Source: WQTU01 sp031548835 (GTDB taxonomy: Bacteria; Spirochaetota; Spirochaetia; CADAEX01). Taken from it: a stretch of 10,158 nt of DNA. Below, piece after piece: positions 1 to 7,127 of the stretch. The notes under the pieces were generated by a model. It worked only from the letters and a program-made list of their open reading frames with translations. It did not search any database and had not been told where the DNA came from. Positions within the stretch are counted from its first letter, which is position 1. Each line of letters begins with the position of its first letter. The stretch lies in contig JAVBQS010000095.1 of NCBI GenBank assembly GCA_031548835.1, positions 1 to 10,158 on the forward strand, written 5' to 3'. A program made the position numbers and the translations under genes.

Positions 1-959
1 AAATAGCGGAAAATGCAAAAGCGCTTAATGTAACTCTTGATGATATTGATAAAAAACAGAAAAACTTTGCCAATCAGACCAAGATTTTTGAACGCGCAGA
101 TAGCTTAAAAACAGCTCTGGATGAAAAAATTGAAGAGCTGAAAAGCGATATTATTAAGGTAGATGCCCAAAGTAAAGATATAAAAGTAGCAGAAAAGAAG
201 TTTGATAATATAAGAAAGCTTGGCGACGAAGTTTCCACAAAGCTTAACAGGTTTCTTGCTGAAAAACGCAAGATAGATGAAATTGAAGGAGATTTCAAAA
301 AACTGCTTAATATGTCGCAGGCTGTTGATGTTAAGCTTGAGCATGTGACAAATGTATATGATAGCCTGCAGGAAATTGATATAAAACTCAGGAATTTTGA
401 AAGCTTGTTTAAAGATATAACTGAGAAATTCCAGAGGCTTGAAAAGAAAGAAAATATAATTGAAACAACAACTGATGGAGTAGATAAGAATTTTCAGATT
501 CTCCAGCAGCTTGAAAAAGGCTTTAAAGAACTTTCTGAAACAGCAGACATGCTTCCAATGAGGCTAAATGAAGTTGAAACCAGATTTAAAAAAATAAATA
601 TTGAAAAGGGAGAGGCTGATAAAATAATTGGAAAGCTTGATTCTATGTCTGATATTATGAGCGATATTGAAGAAAGAATGGATAAACTGCAAAAAGCAAG
701 GGAATGGCTTGCAAGAACAGAAACAAGGCTTAATGAATCTGTTAAAAAAGCAGAAGATAATGTAGCTCTTTTAGGAACTCTGCTTGATAAAGATTCAAAA
801 GGCAAAAAACCTCAAAAAAGCGGAGCTCCGTCCATGGATAAGCGGGAAATGGTTGTAAAACTTGCCCATCAGGGATGGACATCTGATAATATTGCACAGG
901 CAACAGGCCTTTCAAGAGGCGAGGTTGAGCTTATACTTGAGATAATGCCGAAAAAATAG
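1..959 (+). CDS. Coiled-coil protein, SpiroCoCo-like, C-terminal part (5' end outside window)
   Basis: The reading frame is open from the window edge (first full codon at position 3) to the TAG at 957-959, so about 318 residues of a longer protein are visible. An internal ATG at 312 is only a methionine within the frame and not a credible start. Almost the whole visible part is charged heptad-like sequence rich in Lys, Glu, Asp, Leu and Ile with hardly any Pro or Gly, which predicts a long coiled coil. A short linker (SKGKKPQKSGAPS) then leads to a compact tail of about 40 residues (from DKREMVVKLAHQGWTSDNIA to the end) that resembles a small helix-turn-helix (AxxGLSRGEVELIL). This arrangement fits the large coiled-coil proteins of spirochaetes. 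Function is unknown; a cytoskeletal or scaffolding role is only a guess. No signal peptide can be judged because the N-terminus is missing. The chaperone promoter begins about 30 nt after the stop. Confidence 0.8.
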   Translation, partial: IAENAKALNVTLDDIDKKQKNFANQTKIFERADSLKTALDEKIEELKSDIIKVDAQSKDIKVAEKKFDNIRKLGDEVSTKLNRFLAEKRKIDEIEGDFKKLLNMSQAVDVKLEHVTNVYDSLQEIDIKLRNFESLFKDITEKFQRLEKKENIIETTTDGVDKNFQILQQLEKGFKELSETADMLPMRLNEVETRFKKINIEKGEADKIIGKLDSMSDIMSDIEERMDKLQKAREWLARTETRLNESVKKAEDNVALLGTLLDKDSKGKKPQKSGAPSMDKREMVVKLAHQGWTSDNIAQATGLSRGEVELILEIMPKK

Positions 960-990
960 TTCTATCTTTTTCCTAAAATTTGTGAAACTC

Positions 991-1019
991 TTGACGGTTT
1001 AAAACTCCATTGTTATTTT
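991..1019 (+). promoter_or_regulatory. Sigma70-type promoter for grpE-dnaK-dnaJ
   Basis: A -35 box TTGACG (991-996) is separated by exactly 17 nt from a -10 box TATTTT (1014-1019). The -10 box is preceded by TG one base upstream (1011-1012), an extended -10 element. Transcription would start near 1026, giving a short leader before grpE. No CIRCE inverted repeat (TTAGCACTC-N9-GAGTGCTAA) is present here, and a sigma32-type promoter does not fit the spacing. The box match is seen directly; promoter activity is inferred. Confidence 0.6.
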
Positions 1020-1049
1020 ATTTTAAAGGCATTAATAAATTAATTAAAT

Positions 1050-1053
1050 GGAG
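1050..1053 (+). promoter_or_regulatory. Ribosome binding site GGAG that favours a GTG start for grpE
   Basis: GGAG lies 9 nt before the GTG at 1063. The upstream in-frame ATG at 1048 overlaps this GGAG and has no Shine-Dalgarno at a usable distance; the nearest purine run, AAAGG at 1025-1029, is 18 nt away. The spacing therefore supports GTG 1063 as the real start. Confidence 0.55.
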
Positions 1054-1062
1054 CAGTCTATC

Positions 1063-1698
1063 GTGAATAAAGAAGACGTAGATAATAAAAAAGAAGAATG
1101 TGCAGAAAATAGCAATTGTGAAGAAAAGGTAAAAACAACAGACGAAGATATCTGTAACTGCAGCAAGGATACTGAAGAAAGTATTAAAATTGTTGAAGAT
1201 CTTAAAGATAAGATTAAGAAAGCAGAAGATGAGGTTACAAGTCTTAAAGACAGTATTTTAAGAAAACAGGCTGATTTTGAGAATTTCAGAAAAAGAGTTA
1301 TTAAAGAGAAAGAAGAAACAGTCAAATTCGGAAATACAAATCTTTTACTGGATTTAGTTAACATAATTGATGATTTTGAAAGAGCTATAAATTCAGCAAC
1401 AGATTCAAAAGATTTTGAAAAATTTCACAAAGGAATTGAATTAATAGAAAAACAATTTTCTTCCATGCTGGAGAAAAAATGGAATCTTGTAAAATTTGGT
1501 TCTGCAGGCGATAAATTTGATCCAGAAAAGCATGAAGCTTTTATGAAAGAAGAAAAAGATGAAATTGAAGAACCTGTAGTGGGCGAAGTATTTCAAAATG
1601 GCTATATGCTTAACAGCAGGGCTATAAGACATGCCAAAGTAAAAGTTTTTATGCCTAAAAACAATAATTCTACAGCAGAAAATAGAAAAGAAGATTAA
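1063..1698 (+). CDS. grpE: GrpE, nucleotide exchange factor for DnaK
   Basis: GrpE is the cytoplasmic dimeric co-chaperone that releases ADP from DnaK. From the GTG start the protein is 211 residues (216 if the ATG at 1048 is used), a normal family length. An acidic, disordered N-terminal tail of about 45 residues is followed by a long helix (residues about 45-110) containing the family pattern QADFENFRKRVIKEKEE, then LLDLVNIIDDFERA. The C-terminal beta domain contains KFDPEKHEA, VVGEVFQNGYMLNSRAIRHA and KVKVFMP, the usual GrpE signature. One oddity is four cysteines in the N-terminal tail (residues 13, 19, 31 and 33 from GTG, the last two as CNC), where GrpE proteins normally have none. The gene is first in the chaperone operon, 81 nt ahead of dnaK. 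Identification is secure; the start codon is less so. Confidence 0.95.
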   Translation: MNKEDVDNKKEECAENSNCEEKVKTTDEDICNCSKDTEESIKIVEDLKDKIKKAEDEVTSLKDSILRKQADFENFRKRVIKEKEETVKFGNTNLLLDLVNIIDDFERAINSATDSKDFEKFHKGIELIEKQFSSMLEKKWNLVKFGSAGDKFDPEKHEAFMKEEKDEIEEPVVGEVFQNGYMLNSRAIRHAKVKVFMPKNNNSTAENRKED

Positions 1699-1767
1699 AA
1701 TTAATTAATGTAAAAAAATTACCTGGAATCAGGATATTTAATTTAATAATACAAGAAGTGAGAATAT

Positions 1768-1773
1768 AAGGAG
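1768..1773 (+). promoter_or_regulatory. Ribosome binding site of dnaK
   Basis: AAGGAG lies 6 nt before the dnaK ATG at 1780. It is stronger than the sites before grpE and dnaJ, consistent with DnaK being made in excess over its co-chaperones. The 81-nt grpE-dnaK spacer also holds a small CCTG-GAAT-CAGG hairpin (1722-1733) and a weak -35/-10-like pair (TTACCT at 1719, TTTAAT at 1742) that I do not call as a promoter. Confidence 0.7.
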
Positions 1774-1779
1774 ATTAAT

Positions 1780-3741
1780 ATGGGAAAAGTTATAGGAATC
1801 GATCTTGGCACAACTAATTCATGTGTTGCAGTTATGGAGGGAGGAGAACCTGTTGTAATTCCAAATTCAGAAGGACAAAGAACTACTCCTTCTATAGTTG
1901 CTTTTACAGATAAAGGCGAAAGGCTTGTTGGACAGCCTGCAAAAAATCAGATAATTACAAACCCGGAAAACACAGTTTATTCTATAAAAAGGTTTATGGG
2001 TAACAAATACTCGGAAATTCAGAAAGAGCTTGTTCTTGTGCCTTATAAAGTTGAGGATACGCCAGGCCATGATGTTAAAATTGATATAAGAGGAAAATTT
2101 TATACACCTCCTGAGATATCTGCAGCAATACTTCAGAAGATGAAAAAAACAGCTGAAGATTATCTTGGAACAACTGTTACAGAAGCAGTAATAACTGTGC
2201 CGGCTTATTTTAACGATTCACAGAGGCAGGCAACAAAAGATGCAGGAAGAATAGCAGGCCTTGAAGTTAAAAGAATTGTAAATGAACCTACAGCTGCAGC
2301 TCTTGCATATGGTTTTGGAAAAGACCAGAAAGATGAAAAAATAGCAGTATATGACCTTGGAGGCGGAACTTTTGATATTTCCATACTTGAACTTGGGGAC
2401 GGCGTTTTTGAGGTAAAATCAACCAATGGCGACACCCACCTTGGAGGAGACAATTTTGACCAGACAATAATTGCCTGGCTTATTGATACATTTAAAAAAG
2501 ATACAGGAATAGATCTTTCAAAAGATAAAATGGCGCTTCAGAGGCTTAAAGAAGCAGCTGAAAAAGCAAAGATTGAACTCTCAAGCACACAGGCTACAGA
2601 TATAAATCTTCCTTTTGTAACTGCTGATGCAAGCGGGCCAAAACATCTCTTATATAATCTTACAAGAGCAAAATATGAACAGATGGTTGAAAATCTTATC
2701 CAAAGAACAAAAGAGCCTTGCCTTAAAGCTTTAAAAGATGCAGGCCTTTCTCCTTCAGATATTGATGAAGTTATTCTTGTCGGAGGAGCTACAATAACTC
2801 CTGCTCTGCAGGAAATTGTTAAAGAAATATTAAAAAAAGAACCCAATAAAAGCGTAAACCCTGATGAAGTTGTTGCTATGGGCGCAGCAATCCAGGGAGG
2901 CATTCTTGGAGGAGATGTTAAAGATGTTCTTCTTCTTGACGTTACTCCTCTTTCACTTGGAATTGAAACTCTTGGCGGAGTATTTACAAAACTTATAGAC
3001 AGAAATACAACAATCCCGACAAGAAAAAGCCAGGTTTTTTCAACAGCAGCAGATAGCCAGACAGCTGTTTCTATACATGTTCTCCAGGGCGAAAGAGAAA
3101 TGGCAACCCAGAACAGAACTCTTGGAAAATTTGATCTTGTGGGAATTCCTCCTGCGCCAAGAGGAGTGCCGCAAATTGAAGTTGCATTTGATATAGATGC
3201 AAATGGAATAGTTCATGTATCTGCAAAAGATCTTGCGACAGGCAAGGAACAGAAGATCAGAATAGAATCATCTTCAGGACTTTCTGAAACAGATATAAAG
3301 AAAATGGTTGATGATGCGGCAGCTCATGCTGAAGAAGATAAAAAAGAAAAAGAAAGGGTTGAAGCAAGAAATGAAGCTGATGCTCTTATCTATTCAACAG
3401 AAAAATCTCTTAAAGAGTATGGCGATAAAATTTCTGCTGATGAAAAAAGCAAGGTTGAAGCAGCTCTTAACAGCCTTAAAACAGCAGTCGGCGGAACAAA
3501 TGTTGAAGATATAAAAAAGAAGACAGAAGATTTAAAGCAAGCTTCCTACAAGCTTGCCGAAGAAATGTATAAAAATTCTTCTAAATCATCAGCAGATCAG
3601 CAGACAGGCGGGGGGAATTACCAGAATAATGCTGATTCTTCCGGCAGTCAAAACTATGATAGCAAGCAGAAATCTTCATCAGGCCCGGATGACAATATTG
3701 AAGATGCTGATTACGAAGTTGTCGATGATGACAAAAAATAA
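1780..3741 (+). CDS. dnaK: DnaK, Hsp70 molecular chaperone
   Basis: This is the ATP-driven cytoplasmic chaperone that works with the DnaJ and GrpE encoded beside it. The 653 residues are full length for the family. The nucleotide-binding domain (residues 1 to about 385) shows the phosphate-1 motif GIDLGTTNSCVAV, VPAYFNDSQRQATKDAG, NEPTAAALAYG and the phosphate-2 motif YDLGGGTFDIS. The interdomain linker is DVLLLDVTPLSLGIE. The substrate-binding beta domain follows (TTIPTRKSQVFSTA, LQGERE, PPAPRGVPQIEV), then the helical lid. The tail is Gly/Ser/Gln/Asn-rich and ends EDADYEVVDDDKK, like the EEVxDKK tail of other bacterial DnaKs. One deviation stands out: the adenosine motif, usually VGGxTRxP, reads VGGATITP, so the arginine near the adenine ring is Ile339. 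The ATG has a good AAGGAG. A 27-nt spacer separates it from dnaJ. Confidence 0.98.
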   Translation: MGKVIGIDLGTTNSCVAVMEGGEPVVIPNSEGQRTTPSIVAFTDKGERLVGQPAKNQIITNPENTVYSIKRFMGNKYSEIQKELVLVPYKVEDTPGHDVKIDIRGKFYTPPEISAAILQKMKKTAEDYLGTTVTEAVITVPAYFNDSQRQATKDAGRIAGLEVKRIVNEPTAAALAYGFGKDQKDEKIAVYDLGGGTFDISILELGDGVFEVKSTNGDTHLGGDNFDQTIIAWLIDTFKKDTGIDLSKDKMALQRLKEAAEKAKIELSSTQATDINLPFVTADASGPKHLLYNLTRAKYEQMVENLIQRTKEPCLKALKDAGLSPSDIDEVILVGGATITPALQEIVKEILKKEPNKSVNPDEVVAMGAAIQGGILGGDVKDVLLLDVTPLSLGIETLGGVFTKLIDRNTTIPTRKSQVFSTAADSQTAVSIHVLQGEREMATQNRTLGKFDLVGIPPAPRGVPQIEVAFDIDANGIVHVSAKDLATGKEQKIRIESSSGLSETDIKKMVDDAAAHAEEDKKEKERVEARNEADALIYSTEKSLKEYGDKISADEKSKVEAALNSLKTAVGGTNVEDIKKKTEDLKQASYKLAEEMYKNSSKSSADQQTGGGNYQNNADSSGSQNYDSKQKSSSGPDDNIEDADYEVVDDDKK

Positions 3742-3755
3742 ATCCTGAATATAAA

Positions 3756-3760
3756 GTGAG
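3756..3760 (+). promoter_or_regulatory. Ribosome binding site GTGAG fixing the TTG start of dnaJ
   Basis: GTGAG ends 8 nt before the TTG at 3769. There is no ATG or GTG near the expected N-terminus; the next ATG codon lies well inside the J domain. The site and the family's invariant start (AKRDYYEVLGV) together fix TTG as the initiation codon. Confidence 0.55.
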
Positions 3761-3768
3761 ACTCTACA

Positions 3769-4902
3769 TTGGCAAAAAGAGATTATTATGAGGTCCTTGG
3801 TGTCCCTAAAGGGGCAACCAAGGATGAAATAAAAAAAGCTTATAGAAAACTGGCAATACAATTTCATCCTGATAAAAATGCTGGCAACAAGGAATCAGAG
3901 GAGAAATTTAAAGAAGCTACTGAAGCATATGAAGTTTTAAGCGATGATAAAAAAAGACAGACATATGATCAGTATGGTTTTGCAGGTATTGATGGAATGG
4001 GCGCAGGCGCTCATGATTACTCAACTGTCTTCAGGGATTTTGAAGATATATTTGGAGACTTTTCAGGTTTCTCCGGTATATTTGATTCTTTTTTCGGAGG
4101 AGGAGTCCGTTCAAGAGGAGGCAGGGGCGATAGCGCAAGCCGCGGCGCTGATTTACGCTATAACCTTGATATTTCTTTCAAAGATGCAGTCTTTGGAACA
4201 AAAGTAGAGATTACGTATAATAGAAACCATGCATGCGATTCATGCGGAGGTTCAGGAAGTTCTCCCGGATCAGGAAAAAAGACTTGCAGCACTTGTGGCG
4301 GGACAGGCCAGGTAAGAAGAAGCTCTGGCTTTTTCTCTATAGCATCACCATGTCCTACCTGCCATGGCGAAGGTTTTATTATTGAAAACCCATGCAATAA
4401 ATGCAGCGGATCAGGCGTAGAAAGAAGAAAACAAAAAGTAAAAGTTACTATTCCTGCAGGAATTGAATCAGGCAAGAGAATTAATATCCCTGGGCAGGGC
4501 GATACAGGCCATAACGGCGGGCAGGCTGGCGACCTTTATGTATTTATAAGTGTAAAACCGCATGAATATTTTGAAAGGCATGGAGAAGATATTTATTGCT
4601 TAATATCAATATCTTTTACACAGGCTGCATTAGGCGCAAACATCTATGTAAATACGCTTGATGATAAAAAAGTAAGAATGAAAATACCGCCTGGAACACA
4701 AAATGGTAAAATGCTTAGGTTAAGGGGAGAAGGCGTTCCATATCTTCATAACCCAAACAGGCGCGGCGATCTATATGTTAAGATAAATGTAGTTGTGCCT
4801 GAAAAGCTTTCTGCAAAACAGAAAAAATTACTTGAAGATTTTGCAGCAATCTCAGAAGAGACTGAAAATCCTAAACCTGTTAAACTTTCTTCATTATCAT
4901 AA
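3769..4902 (+). CDS. dnaJ: DnaJ, Hsp40 co-chaperone (type I)
   Basis: DnaJ delivers unfolded proteins to DnaK and stimulates its ATPase in the cytoplasm. The 377 residues include every type I domain. The J domain (residues 1 to about 70) has the catalytic HPD at 33-35. A Gly/Phe-rich linker follows (about 75-130, with FGDFSGFSGIFDSFFGGG). The zinc region (about 156-219) has four intact CxxCxGxG repeats: CDSCGGSG, CSTCGGTG, CPTCHGEG and CNKCSGSG. The two C-terminal beta domains contain VTIPAGIESGKRI, GDLYVFISVKPH, VRMKIPPGTQNGK and RGDLYVKINVVVP. Translation starts at TTG, which should lower expression relative to dnaK. The gene lies 27 nt after dnaK and appears to be the last gene of the operon. 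Confidence 0.97.
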   Translation: MAKRDYYEVLGVPKGATKDEIKKAYRKLAIQFHPDKNAGNKESEEKFKEATEAYEVLSDDKKRQTYDQYGFAGIDGMGAGAHDYSTVFRDFEDIFGDFSGFSGIFDSFFGGGVRSRGGRGDSASRGADLRYNLDISFKDAVFGTKVEITYNRNHACDSCGGSGSSPGSGKKTCSTCGGTGQVRRSSGFFSIASPCPTCHGEGFIIENPCNKCSGSGVERRKQKVKVTIPAGIESGKRINIPGQGDTGHNGGQAGDLYVFISVKPHEYFERHGEDIYCLISISFTQAALGANIYVNTLDDKKVRMKIPPGTQNGKMLRLRGEGVPYLHNPNRRGDLYVKINVVVPEKLSAKQKKLLEDFAAISEETENPKPVKLSSLS

Positions 4903-4962
4903 TTTTTAATTATTTTGCAGATTTTAGAAAAGTTAAATTTAAACTATATATTATTTATTAAA

Positions 4963-5000
4963 AATATCAGGTATCTCTTTTATTGAGAAAGCCTGATATT
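4963..5000 (+). terminator. Stem-loop after dnaJ, possible terminator
   Basis: AATATCAGG (4963-4971) pairs perfectly with CCTGATATT (4992-5000). Inside it TCTC and GAGA form a further short stem around a T-rich loop. It lies 60 nt after the dnaJ stop. The downstream + strand sequence (CTTAATACT) lacks a clean T run, so it is weak as an intrinsic terminator on this strand; read on the minus strand it would be followed by a more T-rich stretch. It could instead be a transcript-stabilising hairpin. Confidence 0.45.
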
Positions 5001-5187
5001 CTTAATACTAAAATTATTATGAAAGATTATATAGACAGAAATTATCAGCTTCCATTATAATTATGGATTTAAATAAATTGTACATAGCAGCAAGATGGCA
5101 TATATTTATTGAGAAAAAAGTCCTATTCCAAGATTTTTAAGACCAAAAAGACCATTATTACCAATAAGATTTAATATGCTATAAATA
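5001..5187. other. Non-coding spacer upstream of the first flavoprotein reductase
   Basis: This AT-rich stretch carries no credible gene on either strand: short frames have no ribosome binding site or recognisable product. Two small patterns could be regulatory. One is an imperfect dyad TCCAT-N7-ATGGA (5051-5067). The other is a tandem repeat in which AAGACC at 5139-5144 recurs at 5148-5153, a 9-nt period, about 58 nt upstream of the -10 box of the next gene. Activator binding here is an inference from position only. Confidence 0.35.
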
Positions 5188-5216
5188 ATGTTGCTTTATT
5201 TTTTGTTTGATATAAT
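5188..5216 (+). promoter_or_regulatory. Extended -10 promoter for the flavoprotein reductase
   Basis: A perfect TATAAT (5211-5216) is preceded by TGA (5208-5210), giving the extended -10 TGATATAAT. The best -35-like match, TTGCTT (5191-5196), is only 14 nt away, so the promoter would rely on the extended -10 or on an upstream activator. Transcription would start near 5223, about 43 nt before the start codon at 5266. Confidence 0.6.
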
Positions 5217-5253
5217 CTTTTAAGTAAAAGGAAAAAATTAATTTATACTTAGA

Positions 5254-5258
5254 AGGAG
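5254..5258 (+). promoter_or_regulatory. Ribosome binding site AGGAG that decides the reductase start
   Basis: AGGAG ends 7 nt before the ATG at 5266 but only 1 nt before the in-frame ATG at 5260, which is too close for initiation. The start at 5266 is therefore preferred, shortening the protein by two residues. Confidence 0.65.
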
Positions 5259-5265
5259 TATGAAA

Positions 5266-6999
5266 ATGGTAAAAAAGATTATTACTGGAATCTTGATGAT
5301 TTCTATTATCCTTATTGCCTTCGCCGGTTGCGGTAAAAAAGATGTTTATAATGCCGGAACTTATGAAGGAGTCGGCAAAGGACATGGTGGAGACATCAAA
5401 GTTTCTGTAACAGTTTCAAAAACAAAAATTGAAAGTATTAAAGTTACAGAAAATCATGAATCAGATTTTGGACAGCCTATTATCAATAGAATACTTGAAA
5501 GAGCTGTGAAACAGAATAGCGCTGAAATGGATACAATAGCAGGCGCAACAGAGACATCTAAAGGCCTTCTTGCAGCAATTAAAGATGCGCTTTCCAAAGC
5601 ATATGCTGCCGGCGGGGCAACTGCTGTAAAGAAATCAGGAAAAACTGAAACTAAATCGCTGCCTGATGTAACAGTTGATGTAGTTATTGTAGGATCCGGC
5701 GGAGCAGGCCTTTCTGCTGCTGTTGAAGCTCATGACAATGGATCAAAAGTTTTAGTTCTTGAAAAAATGGCTGTGGTAGGCGGCAATACAAATTATGCTA
5801 CAGGCGGCCTTAATGCTGCTGAAACAAGTGTTCAGAAACAGAAAGGAATCCAGGATACTAAACAGTCTTTTATCGATGATACAATGAAAGGCGGAAAAAA
5901 TATCAATAATCCTGAACTTGTAAAAGTTCTTGCAGATAAAGGCGCTGATACTGTTGATTGGCTTATTGCACTGGGAGCAGACCTTTCTGATGTGGGAAGG
6001 CTTGCAGGCGCTACAAATCAGCGTGCGCACAGGCCTACAGGCGGCGCCGCTGTAGGTTCACACCTTGTAAAAGTTTTAAAAGCTGCTGTAGAAAGCCGCA
6101 AAATTGAAATAAGAACAGAAAACAAGGTTATTGAAATACTTCATGACAATAATATTGTAAAGGGTGTAAAAGTACAGACACCTGATGGAACATATAATGT
6201 AAATGCAAAAGCAGTTGTTATTGCAACAGGCGGTTTTGGAGCAAATCCTGATCTTCTTGTTAAATATCAGCCAAGCCTTAAAGGTTTTGGAACAACAAAT
6301 CATCCTGGCGCAACAGGAGATGCAATAGATCTTGTTACTCCTCTTAATGTTGCTTTTGTTGATATGAAAGAGATACAGACACATCCTACAGTTGTCCCTG
6401 TAAAAAATGAAATGATTACAGAAGCTGTTAGAGGAAATGGAGCAATTCTTGTAAATAGAAGCGGAAAAAGATTTATCAATGAGCTTGAAACAAGAGATGT
6501 TGTATCTGAAGCAACTTTGAAACAGGATCAAAAAACTGCATTTCTTGTGTTTGACAAAGGTGTAAGAGATTCTCTTAAAGCAATTGAAGATTATATAAAA
6601 GGCGGATATGTACTTGAAGGCGCTACTATCGAAGAAGTTGCAAAAAAAGCAAATATTGATGGAGCAGCTCTGGCAGAAACAGTTAAAAAATATGATTCTT
6701 TTGTAAGTGCAAAAAAAGATTCTGATTATGGAAGAGCTGACCTCCCGCGCAAACTCGACAAAGGCCCTTACTATATGATAGAGGTAGGCCCTGCAGTTCA
6801 TCATACAATGGGCGGAATCAAGATAGATACAAATACAGAAGTATTGGATAACAATGGAAAAGTAGTTTCCGGACTTTTTGCAGCAGGAGAAGTTACAGGC
6901 GGAGTGCATGGCGCTAACCGTTTGGGCGGCAATGCTGTGGCTGATATAACAGTTTTTGGAAGAATAGCTGGAAAACAGGCTGCTGCTTTTAGCAAATAA
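5266..6999 (+). CDS. Lipoprotein flavoprotein reductase, fumarate reductase type (FMN_bind + FAD_binding_2)
   Basis: The 577-residue protein begins with KK, a hydrophobic stretch and a lipobox (IAFAGC, Cys22), so it is probably a lipoprotein outside the cytoplasmic membrane. An FMN_bind domain (about 28-105) carries DTIAGAT, where Thr95 would hold FMN covalently after ApbE-type flavinylation. The FAD domain follows, with GSGGAG at 143-148. Active-site residues match Shewanella flavocytochrome c3 with identical spacing: His373 (THPT), Thr385-Glu386 (ITEAVRG), Arg410 (the acid, in ETRD), His512 (VHHTMGG) and Arg552 (HGANRLGG), equivalent to H365, T377-E378, R402, H504 and R544. This supports fumarate or a close analogue; urocanate reductase differs at the first histidine and the glutamate. 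No haem motif (CxxCH) is present, so electrons must arrive through the FMN domain from an unknown donor. It has its own promoter and ends at a strong terminator. Substrate is inferred. Confidence 0.9.
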   Translation: MVKKIITGILMISIILIAFAGCGKKDVYNAGTYEGVGKGHGGDIKVSVTVSKTKIESIKVTENHESDFGQPIINRILERAVKQNSAEMDTIAGATETSKGLLAAIKDALSKAYAAGGATAVKKSGKTETKSLPDVTVDVVIVGSGGAGLSAAVEAHDNGSKVLVLEKMAVVGGNTNYATGGLNAAETSVQKQKGIQDTKQSFIDDTMKGGKNINNPELVKVLADKGADTVDWLIALGADLSDVGRLAGATNQRAHRPTGGAAVGSHLVKVLKAAVESRKIEIRTENKVIEILHDNNIVKGVKVQTPDGTYNVNAKAVVIATGGFGANPDLLVKYQPSLKGFGTTNHPGATGDAIDLVTPLNVAFVDMKEIQTHPTVVPVKNEMITEAVRGNGAILVNRSGKRFINELETRDVVSEATLKQDQKTAFLVFDKGVRDSLKAIEDYIKGGYVLEGATIEEVAKKANIDGAALAETVKKYDSFVSAKKDSDYGRADLPRKLDKGPYYMIEVGPAVHHTMGGIKIDTNTEVLDNNGKVVSGLFAAGEVTGGVHGANRLGGNAVADITVFGRIAGKQAAAFSK

Positions 7000-7018
7000 T
7001 ATTTTTCAAAATAGCTAA

Positions 7019-7053
7019 TTTATTGCTGCTATTAAAAAAATAGCAGCAATAAA
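7019..7053 (+). repeat. Perfect 15-bp inverted repeat after the reductase gene
   Basis: TTTATTGCTGCTATT (7019-7033) and AATAGCAGCAATAAA (7039-7053) form a perfect 15-bp stem with a five-A loop. It lies 20 nt after the reductase stop and only 12 nt before a second hairpin. The T run after it is short (TCTTT), so it may act as a first terminator, a 3' stabilising hairpin or a DNA operator. Confidence 0.7.
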
Positions 7054-7065
7054 TCTTTAAGCAAC

Positions 7066-7104
7066 AAAGCCGGATACCTGGTATCCGGCTTTATTTTTAT
7101 TCTT
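7066..7104 (+). terminator. Intrinsic terminator of the reductase gene
   Basis: AAAGCCGGATAC (7066-7077) pairs perfectly with GTATCCGGCTTT (7081-7092), giving a 12-bp stem with a three-base loop followed by ATTTTTATTCTTTT. This is a textbook Rho-independent terminator and the most GC-rich stem in the window. It separates the first reductase transcript from the sensor kinase gene, whose ATG is only 35 nt beyond the stem. Confidence 0.88.
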
Positions 7105-7127
7105 TTCTGTAATAAACTTTTAAAGTA

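Noticed and set aside
990..1012. Sigma32-type heat-shock promoter (CTTGAC with CTCCATTG)
   Set aside because: The two elements are only about 9 nt apart, too close for sigma32, and the sigma70-type reading fits exactly.
1048..1062. ATG 1048 as start of grpE
   Set aside because: It has no ribosome binding site at usable distance, and the GGAG overlapping it is well placed for GTG 1063. It cannot be fully excluded.
5179..5385. Minus-strand frame across the promoter and start of the first reductase
   Set aside because: It overlaps a strong + strand promoter and signal peptide, and its product has no recognisable features.
6076..6909. 277-codon minus-strand frame opposite the first reductase gene
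   Set aside because: Its product is a low-complexity run of Cys, Ile, Phe, Ser and Tyr, the antisense shadow of an AT-rich gene; the + strand gene has a clear family and active site.
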